From NCBI GenBank assembly GCA_016708785.1, contig JADJFC010000001.1:558001-622000 (forward strand): a stretch of 64,000 nt of DNA, given 5' to 3'. A program made the translations under genes and the position numbers. The stretch's first letter is position 1, and the number at the start of each line of letters is the position of its first letter. Shown here in pieces: positions 1 to 8,365 of the stretch. The notes below the pieces were generated by a model. That model was not told where the DNA came from and searched no databases. It was given only the letters and a program-made list of their open reading frames with translations. The stretch is from Bacteroidota bacterium (lineage in GTDB: Bacteria; Bacteroidota; Bacteroidia; AKYH767-A; 2013-40CM-41-45).

Positions 1-575
1 GTTGTTTCACTAATTGAATTATAATATAACCCTAACATTCCCACTAAAACCAAGGCCGAACCGCCCATGAGCATAAGTGCAAGCTTATTTGCACTATATT
101 CTTTCTTGCCACTTCCCCAGATCCCAATAAGCAAATACTTCGGCACGACTGCTACTTCAAGGAAGAAAAACATACAGAATAAATCCAGCGAAATGAAAAA
201 TCCATAGGCTCCTGCACTTAATAATGTGAGAAGCATGAAAAATTCTTTGGTCATCTTCTCTACGTTCCACGAAACCAGAATTCCTGCTAAAACAACAACA
301 GCTGTTAAGAGAATCATAGCAATAGAAATGCCATCTACTCCAATATGATAATTAATATTTAATGACGAAAACCATGGCGAACTTGACTCAAAGATCATTT
401 GACCATTCTGTAGACCAACGGAATATTTATTAAACTGAATCAAAAGAATCCCACAAATTACAAGTTGAATGGCTGCGCCTGCTAATGCAATCATGCGAAC
501 AGTATTCTTGCTTCCGGCAAACAAAATCGCCAGAGAAGTCAACAGTGGTAATATGATGAGCAGATTTAAATTCAT
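1..575 (-). CDS. nuoM: NADH-quinone oxidoreductase subunit M, N-terminal part (partial)
   Basis: I translated the minus strand from the ATG at 573-575; the frame stays open to the window edge, giving about 191 residues. The start (MNLNLLIILPLLTSLAIL) is hydrophobic and is followed by multiple membrane segments and the stretch DLFCMFFFLEVAVVPKYLLI, which matches the conserved acidic helix of antiporter-like complex I subunits. It begins one base after the nuoL stop codon, as expected for the operon order L-M. NuoM is a proton-pumping membrane-arm subunit. The C-terminal two thirds lie outside the window, and nuoN is expected beyond. Confidence 0.93.
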   Translation of the reverse strand, partial: MNLNLLIILPLLTSLAILFAGSKNTVRMIALAGAAIQLVICGILLIQFNKYSVGLQNGQMIFESSSPWFSSLNINYHIGVDGISIAMILLTAVVVLAGILVSWNVEKMTKEFFMLLTLLSAGAYGFFISLDLFCMFFFLEVAVVPKYLLIGIWGSGKKEYSANKLALMLMGGSALVLVGMLGLYYNSISET

Positions 576-576
576 A

Positions 577-2511
577 TTAGAGTAATTGTAGGTAATAAAG
601 ACACATGATCAGAACGACCAACGTTCCGGCTAACAGCCATGCAGAGTACGCTTGCACTTTTCCTGACTGCCACACGGATGTTGTTAAAGAAAACACTTGC
701 GTTGCTTTCCCAATGGTATTTATGAATCCATCGACAATATTCTTATCGAACCATGCAGCCGGCTGAGCGATCAGGTTGAAAATGATTCTCTTTGTCACAA
801 ACTCATAGATCTCATCGATATATAATTTTCTTTTTAAGGAGATATATACAGAACCAAATTTAGACGCAAGCACTTCTGCTTTGTCATTATCTTTCATAAA
901 GAAATAAATCGCAAAAAGAATCCCTGTAGAAGACAATGCAATTGGCAATAAAGAAAAATTCCAGTCGGTATGTGCCTCAAGACCGACACCATCTGAAGTA
1001 ACAAACTTCCCAAAAGGAATCAATCCTGCTAAGACAGATCCGAAAGCAAGTATTATTTGAGGTGCAAGCATCGATGAGGTTCCTTCTCCGTGATGCGATT
1101 GTGCATGCGTATTCTCTTCTCCTCTATAAAAGATTGAAAAGAATAAGCGGAACATATAGAACGATGTAAGTCCTGCTGTCACCACTGCTACCCAGAAGAT
1201 CAATTTATCATGATGATATGCTGCCGTCAGAATTTCTTCCTTACTGAAGAATCCGGAAAACGGTGGAATTCCGGAAATAGCAAGACAAGCCAATAAGAAA
1301 GCAATATGTGTGATTGGCAATGACTTTTTCAATCCACCCATGTCCTTAATTTCATTACTATGTACAAAATGAATTACAGTTCCTGCACACAAGAATAATA
1401 GTGCTTTGAAAATTGCATGCGTAAATAAATGGAACATCGATGCCATATAACCTAACCCAGCTTCTCCTCCATAACCCGAAACCCCGAGAGCAAACATCAT
1501 AAAACCGATCTGCGACATAGTTGAATAAGCAAGCACACGCTTAATATCCGTTTGTGTACATGCTATCAAGGCGGCAAATGCAGATGAAAAAACACCTACT
1601 ACTGCGACCACATGTAAAGCGGCAGGACAACTGATTGCATAAACAGGAAACAATCTTGCTACTAAATAAACACCTGCAACAACCATTGTTGCAGCATGGA
1701 TCAATGCTGAAACAGGAGTTGGCCCTTCCATTGCATCCGGTAACCAGACATGCAATGGGAACATTGCAGACTTCCCTGCGCCACCAATGAACACAAGAAC
1801 TAATCCCCACGACAATGCACTGACACCTAAAAAAGACGAGCTGATCGCTGCCTGTAAATGAGGAGATGAACTATCTGTGTAGCGGGCTATGATGTCTTTG
1901 AATTCAAGCGACCCTGAATAATAAGATAAAATCAAAATTCCGGCTAAGAATCCAAGATCTGCAAAACGTGTTACGATGAATGCTTTTTTAGATGCTGCAA
2001 CAGCAGAAGGTTTACTGTAATAGAATCCGATCAATAGAAAACTACTTACACCAACCAATTCCCAGAAAATGTAAGTCTGGAAGATGTTTGTTGCCACCAC
2101 CAATCCAAGCATAGAGAAAGTAAATAATGAAAGGAAAGAATAGTAAGTTGCATATCGCTCCTCCCCTTTCATATAGCCCAAGGAATAAATGTGAACCATC
2201 AATGAAATGAAAGTCACGACTAACAACATCATCACAGAGATCGGGTCAATAAGTATTCCTAGATGAATACTCAAATCGGGAGTGAATTCAAGCCATTTGA
2301 AATCGACCGGATATTGTGCAACAAATTTCCCGGCTACTTTTCCGTCCACGAAGAAGTAACGATAAGCAGTTGTAACCGAAATTACAAATGACGCTAAAAC
2401 AGTAGTAGTACTTAATATCCCTGCCAGATTTTTCAAATACTTTCTTCCCCATAATCCGGAGATCACGAAGGAGAGAAATGGTAGCAGTAATATTAATATC
2501 AGTGGCGACAT
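577..2511 (-). CDS. nuoL: NADH-quinone oxidoreductase subunit L
   Basis: 644 residues, the usual length for NuoL, the distal proton-pumping subunit of complex I. It is hydrophobic throughout with many membrane segments. Family signatures are visible: an acidic helix with FWELVGVSSFLLIGFYY near residue 150, the block FPLHVWLPDAMEGPTPVSAL near 255-275, and FHLFTHAIFKALLFLCAG near 360-380. The C-terminal region carries the long lateral helix and a final membrane anchor. It lies between nuoK (17-base gap) and nuoM (1-base gap), all on the minus strand and presumably one transcript. Confidence 0.97.
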   Translation of the reverse strand: MSPLILILLLPFLSFVISGLWGRKYLKNLAGILSTTTVLASFVISVTTAYRYFFVDGKVAGKFVAQYPVDFKWLEFTPDLSIHLGILIDPISVMMLLVVTFISLMVHIYSLGYMKGEERYATYYSFLSLFTFSMLGLVVATNIFQTYIFWELVGVSSFLLIGFYYSKPSAVAASKKAFIVTRFADLGFLAGILILSYYSGSLEFKDIIARYTDSSSPHLQAAISSSFLGVSALSWGLVLVFIGGAGKSAMFPLHVWLPDAMEGPTPVSALIHAATMVVAGVYLVARLFPVYAISCPAALHVVAVVGVFSSAFAALIACTQTDIKRVLAYSTMSQIGFMMFALGVSGYGGEAGLGYMASMFHLFTHAIFKALLFLCAGTVIHFVHSNEIKDMGGLKKSLPITHIAFLLACLAISGIPPFSGFFSKEEILTAAYHHDKLIFWVAVVTAGLTSFYMFRLFFSIFYRGEENTHAQSHHGEGTSSMLAPQIILAFGSVLAGLIPFGKFVTSDGVGLEAHTDWNFSLLPIALSSTGILFAIYFFMKDNDKAEVLASKFGSVYISLKRKLYIDEIYEFVTKRIIFNLIAQPAAWFDKNIVDGFINTIGKATQVFSLTTSVWQSGKVQAYSAWLLAGTLVVLIMCLYYLQLL

Positions 2512-2528
2512 CTGTTGAATTTATTTGG

Positions 2529-2843
2529 TCACAATTTCATTTCATTCGCATCTTCAACATCTATAGTTGAATGCGTACGGTACAAATTGATTATTATTGC
2601 GATTGCGACAGCAGCTTCTGCAGCAGCTATTGCAATTATGAACAGACTAAAGAATAATCCATCGTTACTCTCAGGATGAAGGTATTTATTGAAGGCAACA
2701 AAATTTATATTTACACTATTCAAGATCAATTCTATCGACATCAACATCGTAATCATGTTTATTCGCGTAAAAAATCCATACACTCCAATGAAAAACAATG
2801 CTGTGCTGACGATCAGAAAATGGATTAGAGGTATTGAGTTCAT
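2529..2843 (-). CDS. nuoK: NADH-quinone oxidoreductase subunit K
   Basis: 104 residues with three membrane helices, the standard NuoK (MrpC-like) size. The second helix contains MLMSIELILNSVNINFVAF and the third contains FIIAIAAAEAAVAIAIIINL; these carry the two buried glutamates of the proton channel (SIE and AAAEAA). The start codon overlaps the nuoJ stop by four bases (ATGA), indicating translational coupling. It is a membrane-arm subunit of complex I. Confidence 0.97.
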   Translation of the reverse strand: MNSIPLIHFLIVSTALFFIGVYGFFTRINMITMLMSIELILNSVNINFVAFNKYLHPESNDGLFFSLFIIAIAAAEAAVAIAIIINLYRTHSTIDVEDANEMKL

Positions 2844-3358
2844 GGTTTTCCCGGGATGTTTTTAACTGCAATTACGATACATCCAATCATTGCAGCAAGA
2901 AGTAGAATACTAACCAATTCAAATGGCAATGCATATCCATCGCCTCCTAATGACAACATTTTAAACCCGATTGTCTTCATTTCGACATCCATCGGTGTGG
3001 TCGTTTCAACGAAGGCTGTTCGTGCAAGCAACGTCGCAATAATTCCGAAACCAAAAACACTCAATAATGCTGCGCCTATCTTTCTACTCTTGATCGCCCT
3101 TGGAAGTGCGGAACCACTGTCTTGTGTCAGGAAGATGGAAAATATAATAAGAACCACTATTCCACCGATGTAAACGATGATCTGGACAGCTGCAAGAAAC
3201 TGTAGATCCATCCAGAAGTAAAGTGATGCAATTCCAACCAAAGAAAACAATAGCCAGATTGCGCTCCTGAAAATCTTTTTCGCAGTAACTGCCATTAAGC
3301 CGAACGTAAGCAAAAACGCAGAAATCACATAAAAAGAAATTACCGATGCATCCATCAT
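2840..3358 (-). CDS. nuoJ: NADH-quinone oxidoreductase subunit J
   Basis: 172 residues, five predicted membrane helices. The third helix shows the conserved NuoJ pattern AVQIIVYIGGIVVLIIFSIF, containing the pi-bulge Tyr-Ile-Gly-Gly. It overlaps nuoI upstream and nuoK downstream by four bases each, so the order I-J-K is tightly coupled. NuoJ is a membrane subunit linking the quinone site to the proton channels. Confidence 0.96.
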   Translation of the reverse strand: MMDASVISFYVISAFLLTFGLMAVTAKKIFRSAIWLLFSLVGIASLYFWMDLQFLAAVQIIVYIGGIVVLIIFSIFLTQDSGSALPRAIKSRKIGAALLSVFGFGIIATLLARTAFVETTTPMDVEMKTIGFKMLSLGGDGYALPFELVSILLLAAMIGCIVIAVKNIPGKP

Positions 3359-3834
3359 TCTACGCCCTCCATCAATTTAGAATCCGGTTTATTCAATGTC
3401 TTTATAAATTCTGAACGATCATAAACTGAATGCTCAAAGGTCTGTGCCATTTTTATTGCATCTGTCGGACAAGCCTGAATACATAAATTACACATCGTAC
3501 ATAATTCAAGATGGTAAATAAATGTATCGATGGCTTTTTTCTTTTTCCCTTCAGGAGAAATGTCAAATTTCGTAATGATCTTAATGGTCCCGTTCGGACA
3601 AGCCAATTCACATGCTGTACAACCGGTACAACGATGCTCATTGTTATCATTATGTGGCATCACAACTTCACCCTTGAACCGTTCCGGCAAATTAAGCTGG
3701 TCGCGATTCTCAGGATAATTCTGAGTAATGATCTCTTTATGATGAGTAAAATAATATCCCGTACGACGCATTCCTATAAGTAATGATCTTACAGAATTGT
3801 AAACAGTAGAGATATAATTTCTTAAAAAACTCAT
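3355..3834 (-). CDS. nuoI: NADH-quinone oxidoreductase subunit I (2 x 4Fe-4S)
   Basis: 159 residues. Two ferredoxin-type cluster motifs are intact: CTGCTACELACP near residues 69-80 and CTMCNLCIQACP near 112-123, which would ligate clusters N6a and N6b between the peripheral arm and NuoB. The N-terminus has a short amphipathic stretch (SLLIGMRRTGYYF) typical of NuoI contact with NuoH. It lies 15 bases after nuoH and overlaps nuoJ by four bases. If nuoE, nuoF and nuoG are truly absent from the genome, this subunit would be a likely entry point for an alternative electron donor. Confidence 0.97.
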   Translation of the reverse strand: MSFLRNYISTVYNSVRSLLIGMRRTGYYFTHHKEIITQNYPENRDQLNLPERFKGEVVMPHNDNNEHRCTGCTACELACPNGTIKIITKFDISPEGKKKKAIDTFIYHLELCTMCNLCIQACPTDAIKMAQTFEHSVYDRSEFIKTLNKPDSKLMEGVE

Positions 3835-3849
3835 TTTTCTTTTTTGTTA

Positions 3850-4938
3850 TTAAAAATACCAACCCATAATTGCAATGATCGTCATCAGAAGCAGATTAAA
3901 CATTCCTATTGGGAGTAAGTATTTCCATTCTAAATTCAGCAATTGATCAATTCGTAATCTTGGAAAGGTCCATCTGAACCACATGATCACAAAGATCAGA
4001 AAGAACGTCTTTCCGAAGAACCAGATCGATGAAGGGATGAAATCCATCAGGTGATTGAATCCCGCCCAGTTGCCAATATGGAACGGCATCCACCCTCCCA
4101 AAAACAAAGTTGCTCCTATTGCACATACAATAAATATATTCACATACTCTGCAAGAAAGAACAAGGCGAATCTCATTCCTGAATATTCAGTATGAAATCC
4201 TGCTGTTAATTCTGACTCTGCTTCTGCCATATCAAATGGAGCACGATTTGTTTCTGCTGTTACTGCAATTATAAATATTACAAAAGAAATCAAAACAGGA
4301 ATATGGCCCCTGAATATCCACCAACCGGTTTCCTGACTGGCAATAATTTCAGAGATCTTCAAACTGCCGGTCAATACAACTATACTGATAATTGCTAATC
4401 CGGCTGACAATTCATAACTCACGATCTGTGCGCCACTTCGCATTGCGCCCAGAAGTGAATATTTATTGTTACTCGACCAGCCTGCCATTAAAATTCCAAT
4501 TACAGATATGGATGACACTGCCGTAATGTATAGTACACCAATGTTCAGATCCCATATTTGTGAATTGCGTGCAAAGGGAATAGGTGCCATCAATAACATT
4601 GCTCCAAACATTACAATAAATGGAGCAAGGTTGAATAAAAATTTATCAGCACCATTCGGAGTCAGACCTTCTTTCACAACTAACTTTATTGTATCCGCCA
4701 AGGTCTGCGCTATACCTTTATATCCAACTCTATTTGGACCAAGTCGGATTTGCATGTAAGCAGAAACTTTTCTTTCCATGAAAACCAAAACCAATCCAAG
4801 TACAGCAAACAAAGTCAGAATAAGAATACCAACGATTGTTAATTCTGTCAAAGTCGTAAGCATCGGTGACAAGTGATCGCTCAATGTCCGATGAATTCCT
4901 TTCGATATGTTCTCTACACTAATCACTTTATCTGTCAA
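3850..4938 (-). CDS. nuoH: NADH-quinone oxidoreductase subunit H
   Basis: 362 residues with about eight membrane helices. Signatures of the quinone-chamber subunit are present: RLGPNRVGYKGIAQTLAD near residues 63-80 and ETNRAPFDMAEAESELTAGF near 228-247, the acidic loop-5/6 region. The start codon lies inside the end of nuoD (11-base overlap), leaving no room for nuoE, nuoF or nuoG, which sit between D and H in canonical 14-gene operons. Confidence 0.97.
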   Translation of the reverse strand: MTDKVISVENISKGIHRTLSDHLSPMLTTLTELTIVGILILTLFAVLGLVLVFMERKVSAYMQIRLGPNRVGYKGIAQTLADTIKLVVKEGLTPNGADKFLFNLAPFIVMFGAMLLMAPIPFARNSQIWDLNIGVLYITAVSSISVIGILMAGWSSNNKYSLLGAMRSGAQIVSYELSAGLAIISIVVLTGSLKISEIIASQETGWWIFRGHIPVLISFVIFIIAVTAETNRAPFDMAEAESELTAGFHTEYSGMRFALFFLAEYVNIFIVCAIGATLFLGGWMPFHIGNWAGFNHLMDFIPSSIWFFGKTFFLIFVIMWFRWTFPRLRIDQLLNLEWKYLLPIGMFNLLLMTIIAIMGWYF

Positions 4939-6043
4939 TATCCGGTATTACAAGGTCCAATGAACCCATGATTGCTACTAAGTCTCCAATTTTACTCCCT
5001 CTTGTCATATGGTCAAGTGCGGAAAGATTACAAAATCCAGGAGAGTGGAATTTTATTCTGTATGGTGTTGTTGCACCTTCACTAACTATATACACTCCAA
5101 AATCACCACGAGCAGTTTCTACATTCGTATAATAATCTCCTTTTGGTAATTTCAAAACAGCTTTTGTTTTTGCCTGAAAATCTCCTTCAGGAATATTATC
5201 GATCAACTGATCAATGATTCGCATGGATTCATTCATTTCCTTCATGCGGACTTTATATCTGGCAAAACAATCGCCTTCTGTTTCCAATGCCTCTTCAAAA
5301 TTCACTTGCGAATAAACATCATATGGAGAAAGCTTCCTTACGTCACAGACAACGCCGGCTGCTCGTGCAACAGGACCACTACACCCATAAGAAATTGCAT
5401 TCTCTTTAGAGATAACACCAACATCCTTCATTCTTGCCTGGAAGATGGGATTATTGGTTACCATTTCATCGTACTCGCTCAACTTACTTCTGAAAAAAGC
5501 CATGAAATCTTTTACGCTCTTTACAAAATCAGGATGGATATCATACATACATCCACCCGGTACCATAAAATTCATCGTTAACCGCGCACCACACGTTTGT
5601 TCCATTATATCGTTGATGACTTCACGCTCCCGGAATGCATGAAAGAAAGGCGTAATCGCCCCAACATCCATTGCCATTGCTCCCCACCAAAGTTGATGCG
5701 AAGCAATTCTTGTTAATTCATCGAGAAGTACTCTGATATATTGTGCTCGTTGTGGCACTTCGATCTGTAATCCTTTTTCAACAATAAGTGCACAAGCGTG
5801 ATTATTTATATGTGAGGATAGATAATCCATTCTTGATGTCACATAAATGAACTGACGATACGTGAGACTCTCACACATCTTTTCAATACTTCTGTGAATA
5901 TATCCTAAATGTGGTTCAACTTTTTTAACCGTTTCGCCATTCAATGTGATCACAAGATGCAAAACACCGTGAGTCGATGGATGTTGTGGCCCCACATTGA
6001 TGATCAAATCACCCATTTCCGTTGTCCCTACTTCCTGAAACAT
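4928..6043 (-). CDS. nuoD: NADH-quinone oxidoreductase subunit D
   Basis: 371 residues, slightly short for NuoD but complete. The N-terminal quinone-site loop GPQHPSTHGVLHLV near residues 18-31 and HLGYIHRSIEKMCE near 46-59 are conserved, followed by a typical 49-kDa-type core (SRMDYLSSHINNHACAL; ARGDFGVYIVSEG). C and D are separate genes here, unlike the nuoCD fusion of Bacteroides. It overlaps nuoH by 11 bases and follows nuoC by four. Confidence 0.97.
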   Translation of the reverse strand: MFQEVGTTEMGDLIINVGPQHPSTHGVLHLVITLNGETVKKVEPHLGYIHRSIEKMCESLTYRQFIYVTSRMDYLSSHINNHACALIVEKGLQIEVPQRAQYIRVLLDELTRIASHQLWWGAMAMDVGAITPFFHAFREREVINDIMEQTCGARLTMNFMVPGGCMYDIHPDFVKSVKDFMAFFRSKLSEYDEMVTNNPIFQARMKDVGVISKENAISYGCSGPVARAAGVVCDVRKLSPYDVYSQVNFEEALETEGDCFARYKVRMKEMNESMRIIDQLIDNIPEGDFQAKTKAVLKLPKGDYYTNVETARGDFGVYIVSEGATTPYRIKFHSPGFCNLSALDHMTRGSKIGDLVAIMGSLDLVIPDIDR

Positions 6044-6047
6044 ATGA

Positions 6048-6494
6048 TTAGAGTTTTATCATATTGATTGGATCTTCATAATCTTTGCGCAGTGGAAATC
6101 CTACCCAGTCTTCTGAAAGGAATAATCTTCGCAGATCCGGGTGATTAGTAAAATGCACACCAAAAAGATCGTAGGCTTCCCGTTCATTTAATTCAGCAGT
6201 TGCCCAGATATTATAAACGCTGTCAATTATTGCATTATTTCTATCCGCAATTTTGGCTTTTACAACAATTGTATGCCGGTGTAAAGTAGATGACAAATGA
6301 TAAACCATTGTCAGATGCGTTTTCCAATCGACACAGGTAACACAGAACAAATAATCAAATGCCAAATCATTCTCATTTTTCAATGCTTCAGCAAGTTTTC
6401 GCCACTCCGCACTATCGATATTCATCGTTGGCCATTGAGTATTTTCCTCAAAGACGGCAGCCGGACAAATAGATAAGAGTTTTTCCTGAATCAT
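6048..6494 (-). CDS. nuoC: NADH-quinone oxidoreductase subunit C
   Basis: 148 residues, a compact 30-kDa-type subunit. The diagnostic C-terminal motif NEREAYDLFGVHFTNHPDLR, followed by RLFLSEDWVGFPLRKDY, is intact. It is a peripheral-arm scaffold next to NuoD and NuoB. It begins three bases after the nuoB stop, in the same operon. Confidence 0.96.
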   Translation of the reverse strand: MIQEKLLSICPAAVFEENTQWPTMNIDSAEWRKLAEALKNENDLAFDYLFCVTCVDWKTHLTMVYHLSSTLHRHTIVVKAKIADRNNAIIDSVYNIWATAELNEREAYDLFGVHFTNHPDLRRLFLSEDWVGFPLRKDYEDPINMIKL

Positions 6495-6497
6495 CTT

Positions 6498-7007
6498 TTA
6501 TTTTCCTGCTTTGACTTTAGCTTGTAATGAAATCAGAGCATGTAGCAATGCTTCCGGTCTTGGAGGACAACCTGCAACATATACATCGACAGGAATTACG
6601 TGATCAGCACCTTTTACAACTGAGTAAGTATTATAAAAAAATGGCCCGCCTGAAGTTGCACATGCACCCATGGCAACTACATACTTTGGATCAGGCATTT
6701 GATCGTATAATCGTTTTAATACCGGCGCCATTTTATTGACTATGGTTCCGGCAATAATAATAACATCGGCCTGGCGAGGTGTTGCTCTGGCAACTTCAAA
6801 TCCAAATCTCGACCAATCATATTTAGCAGAAGCTGTTGACATCATTTCAATCGCACAGCAACTTGTTCCAAAAACTAATGGCCAAAGTGAATTTGATCGT
6901 GCCCAGTTGATGACGTCATCTAGTTTACTCACCAGAATTCCTCCTCCGGGAGTTGGATGAACTTCTCCGGGAAAGGTCGCTCTTGGGTCCTGTGTTTTTA
7001 CATCCAT
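6498..7007 (-). CDS. nuoB: NADH-quinone oxidoreductase subunit B (cluster N2)
   Basis: I place the start at the ATG at 7005-7007 (MDVKTQDP), giving 169 residues. A longer reading to 7199 exists, but its extra N-terminus lies entirely inside nuoA and is not NuoB-like. Ligands of the terminal iron-sulfur cluster N2 are visible: the tandem Cys in GTSCCAIEMM, then MGACATSGGPFF and VAGCPPRPEALLHAL. The start overlaps the nuoA end by 10 bases. NuoB passes electrons from NuoI to quinone. Confidence 0.96.
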   Translation of the reverse strand: MDVKTQDPRATFPGEVHPTPGGGILVSKLDDVINWARSNSLWPLVFGTSCCAIEMMSTASAKYDWSRFGFEVARATPRQADVIIIAGTIVNKMAPVLKRLYDQMPDPKYVVAMGACATSGGPFFYNTYSVVKGADHVIPVDVYVAGCPPRPEALLHALISLQAKVKAGK

Positions 7008-7348
7008 TTCAGTGCACCCTTTTTGTGAGCATATAAAAATCCGAGGAATAAAATAAAAAGAAATATTACGATCTCTATTAACGCAGGTAATCCTACCTCC
7101 TTCACTACTACTGCCCAAGGATAAAGGAAAACAAGTTCCACATCGAAAATAAGGAAAAGAAGAGCAAACAGATAATATCCAACATTGAATTGCACCCACG
7201 ATTTACCAATCGTTGGCACTCCACATTCGTAAGCCTGACCTTTTTGTAAATTACTTGATTTTCGTGAAAGCACATTTGATAGCACAATTCCACCTCCTGC
7301 AAATGCAAGTCCACAAATAATTAACATCAATAATGAACCTAATCCCAT
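6998..7348 (-). CDS. nuoA: NADH-quinone oxidoreductase subunit A
   Basis: 116 residues with three membrane helices. The conserved NuoA loop (GQAYECGVPTIGKSWVQFNV) and FALLFLIFDVELVFLYPWAV, containing the FDVE motif, are intact. It is the first gene of the operon, and a strong promoter match lies 28 bases upstream of its ATG. Confidence 0.96.
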   Translation of the reverse strand: MGLGSLLMLIICGLAFAGGGIVLSNVLSRKSSNLQKGQAYECGVPTIGKSWVQFNVGYYLFALLFLIFDVELVFLYPWAVVVKEVGLPALIEIVIFLFILFLGFLYAHKKGALKWM

Positions 7349-7375
7349 AGGAAAATCACCCCTTATTTAAGCTAC

Positions 7376-7406
7376 CAAACTTAATTGATAGTTTCTTAAA
7401 AACCAA
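7376..7406 (-). promoter_or_regulatory. Promoter of the nuo operon
   Basis: On the minus strand the sequence reads TTGG (7403-7406), a 19-base spacer, then TAAGTTTG (7376-7383). This matches the Bacteroidota primary sigma consensus (TTTG at about -33, TAnnTTTG at about -7). The ATG of nuoA follows 27 bases downstream. No other good match lies in the gap. Confidence 0.7.
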
Positions 7407-7477
7407 CGTTTCTTTTCAGGGGTTATTAACAAAATAAATATGTGGTAAAGGGTACGTCGAAAGGAGAAAATTATTAA

Positions 7478-7540
7478 TTGGTCAAGGGTCAAAGGTTAAA
7501 GGTCAATGCGAAACACCTTTGACACTTGACCTTTGACCAA
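7478..7540. repeat. 7-bp-period word array with inverted second arm
   Basis: Four consecutive 7-bp units (GGTCAAG, GGTCAAA, GGTTAAA, GGTCAAT) run from 7480 to 7507. After a 9-base spacer, three inverted units (CTTTGAC, ACTTGAC, CTTTGAC) occupy 7517-7537. The outer parts pair over about 15 positions, so the element can form a long hairpin. It sits between the RDD gene end and the nuo promoter. A close relative lies at 45925-45952. Confidence 0.75.
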
Positions 7541-7586
7541 ATCTTTAACGGAAAACTAAAAAATCCACGTTCAACCCATGATTATA

Positions 7587-8315
7587 TTATCGCGTCAAAA
7601 CAATGTAGTCGTTGATTAGCTTCTGCAAGAATTCTCTACTTGTTTTTTCATGACTTTGAACATGTAATCGTTCTTGCATTATACTTGAAAGCATCTCAAT
7701 CGCTTCAGAGTGGGCTTGATTAGGATTCTGGCGGGATTGATCGAGAGCAGATTTTAGTATCAGCATTTCCTTTTCGTTCATATGTACAACTTCTTTATAC
7801 TGAATCACATGAGTTGACGTGGTCTTCAGATTCTCAATATTTACCAACGTCAGTTTTCGTCCAGGAACAATTTTGACTACAGCGGTATTTGCTAGCATAT
7901 CACCTAGTCTTTGCGATTTAGTCGTCGAATTGATCATAATAATACCTAAAGTCGTTAATGAAAGGTAGATATCGACTGACCTGAATGCCCACCGAACCAA
8001 ATAATCTGACAAACGAGCTTCAGTACCGTTTATCTTAACGACTTTCAATCCGACTATCTTTTTACCCCATGATTGACCATTCAATGTGATCTCAGAAATC
8101 AAAGCATAAAAAGCAAAAACAAAAAAACTTGAAAGTGTACCGCCTGCTTTTACATATTGGACCGGAAGTACTGAATTTTGAACAATGGAAATCAACAATA
8201 TGATAATTCCAATGAAAATCAGATCAATAATAAATGCAAGGCCACGCTCATTGATACTTGCCAGATTGTAATCTATCGTAACATTTTGCGCTGTAACAAT
8301 TTCTAATGACCGCAT
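7587..8315 (-). CDS. RDD-family membrane protein
   Basis: 242 residues. The N-terminal half has the RDD-family layout: Arg and Asp in the first helix (ERGLAFIIDLIFIG, residues about 23-36), a second helix ending near 80, and the conserved SWGKKIVGLKVVKINGTEA loop before the third helix. The C-terminal 80 residues are soluble. It is divergent from the SpoIIM-like operon with only 50 bases between the starts, an arrangement repeatedly seen beside MoxR/DUF58 operons. Its function is unknown; transport or exchange roles have been proposed for some RDD proteins. Confidence 0.8.
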   Translation of the reverse strand: MRSLEIVTAQNVTIDYNLASINERGLAFIIDLIFIGIIILLISIVQNSVLPVQYVKAGGTLSSFFVFAFYALISEITLNGQSWGKKIVGLKVVKINGTEARLSDYLVRWAFRSVDIYLSLTTLGIIMINSTTKSQRLGDMLANTAVVKIVPGRKLTLVNIENLKTTSTHVIQYKEVVHMNEKEMLILKSALDQSRQNPNQAHSEAIEMLSSIMQERLHVQSHEKTSREFLQKLINDYIVLTR

Positions 8316-8365
8316 TTTTTTATTCTAATTATTACTACATTTAACCACACCGATTATTTTTCTAA

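Noticed and set aside
7008..7199. N-terminal extension of nuoB
   Set aside because: The extra 64 residues lie wholly inside nuoA and do not resemble NuoB; the ATG at 7007 gives the standard N-terminus.
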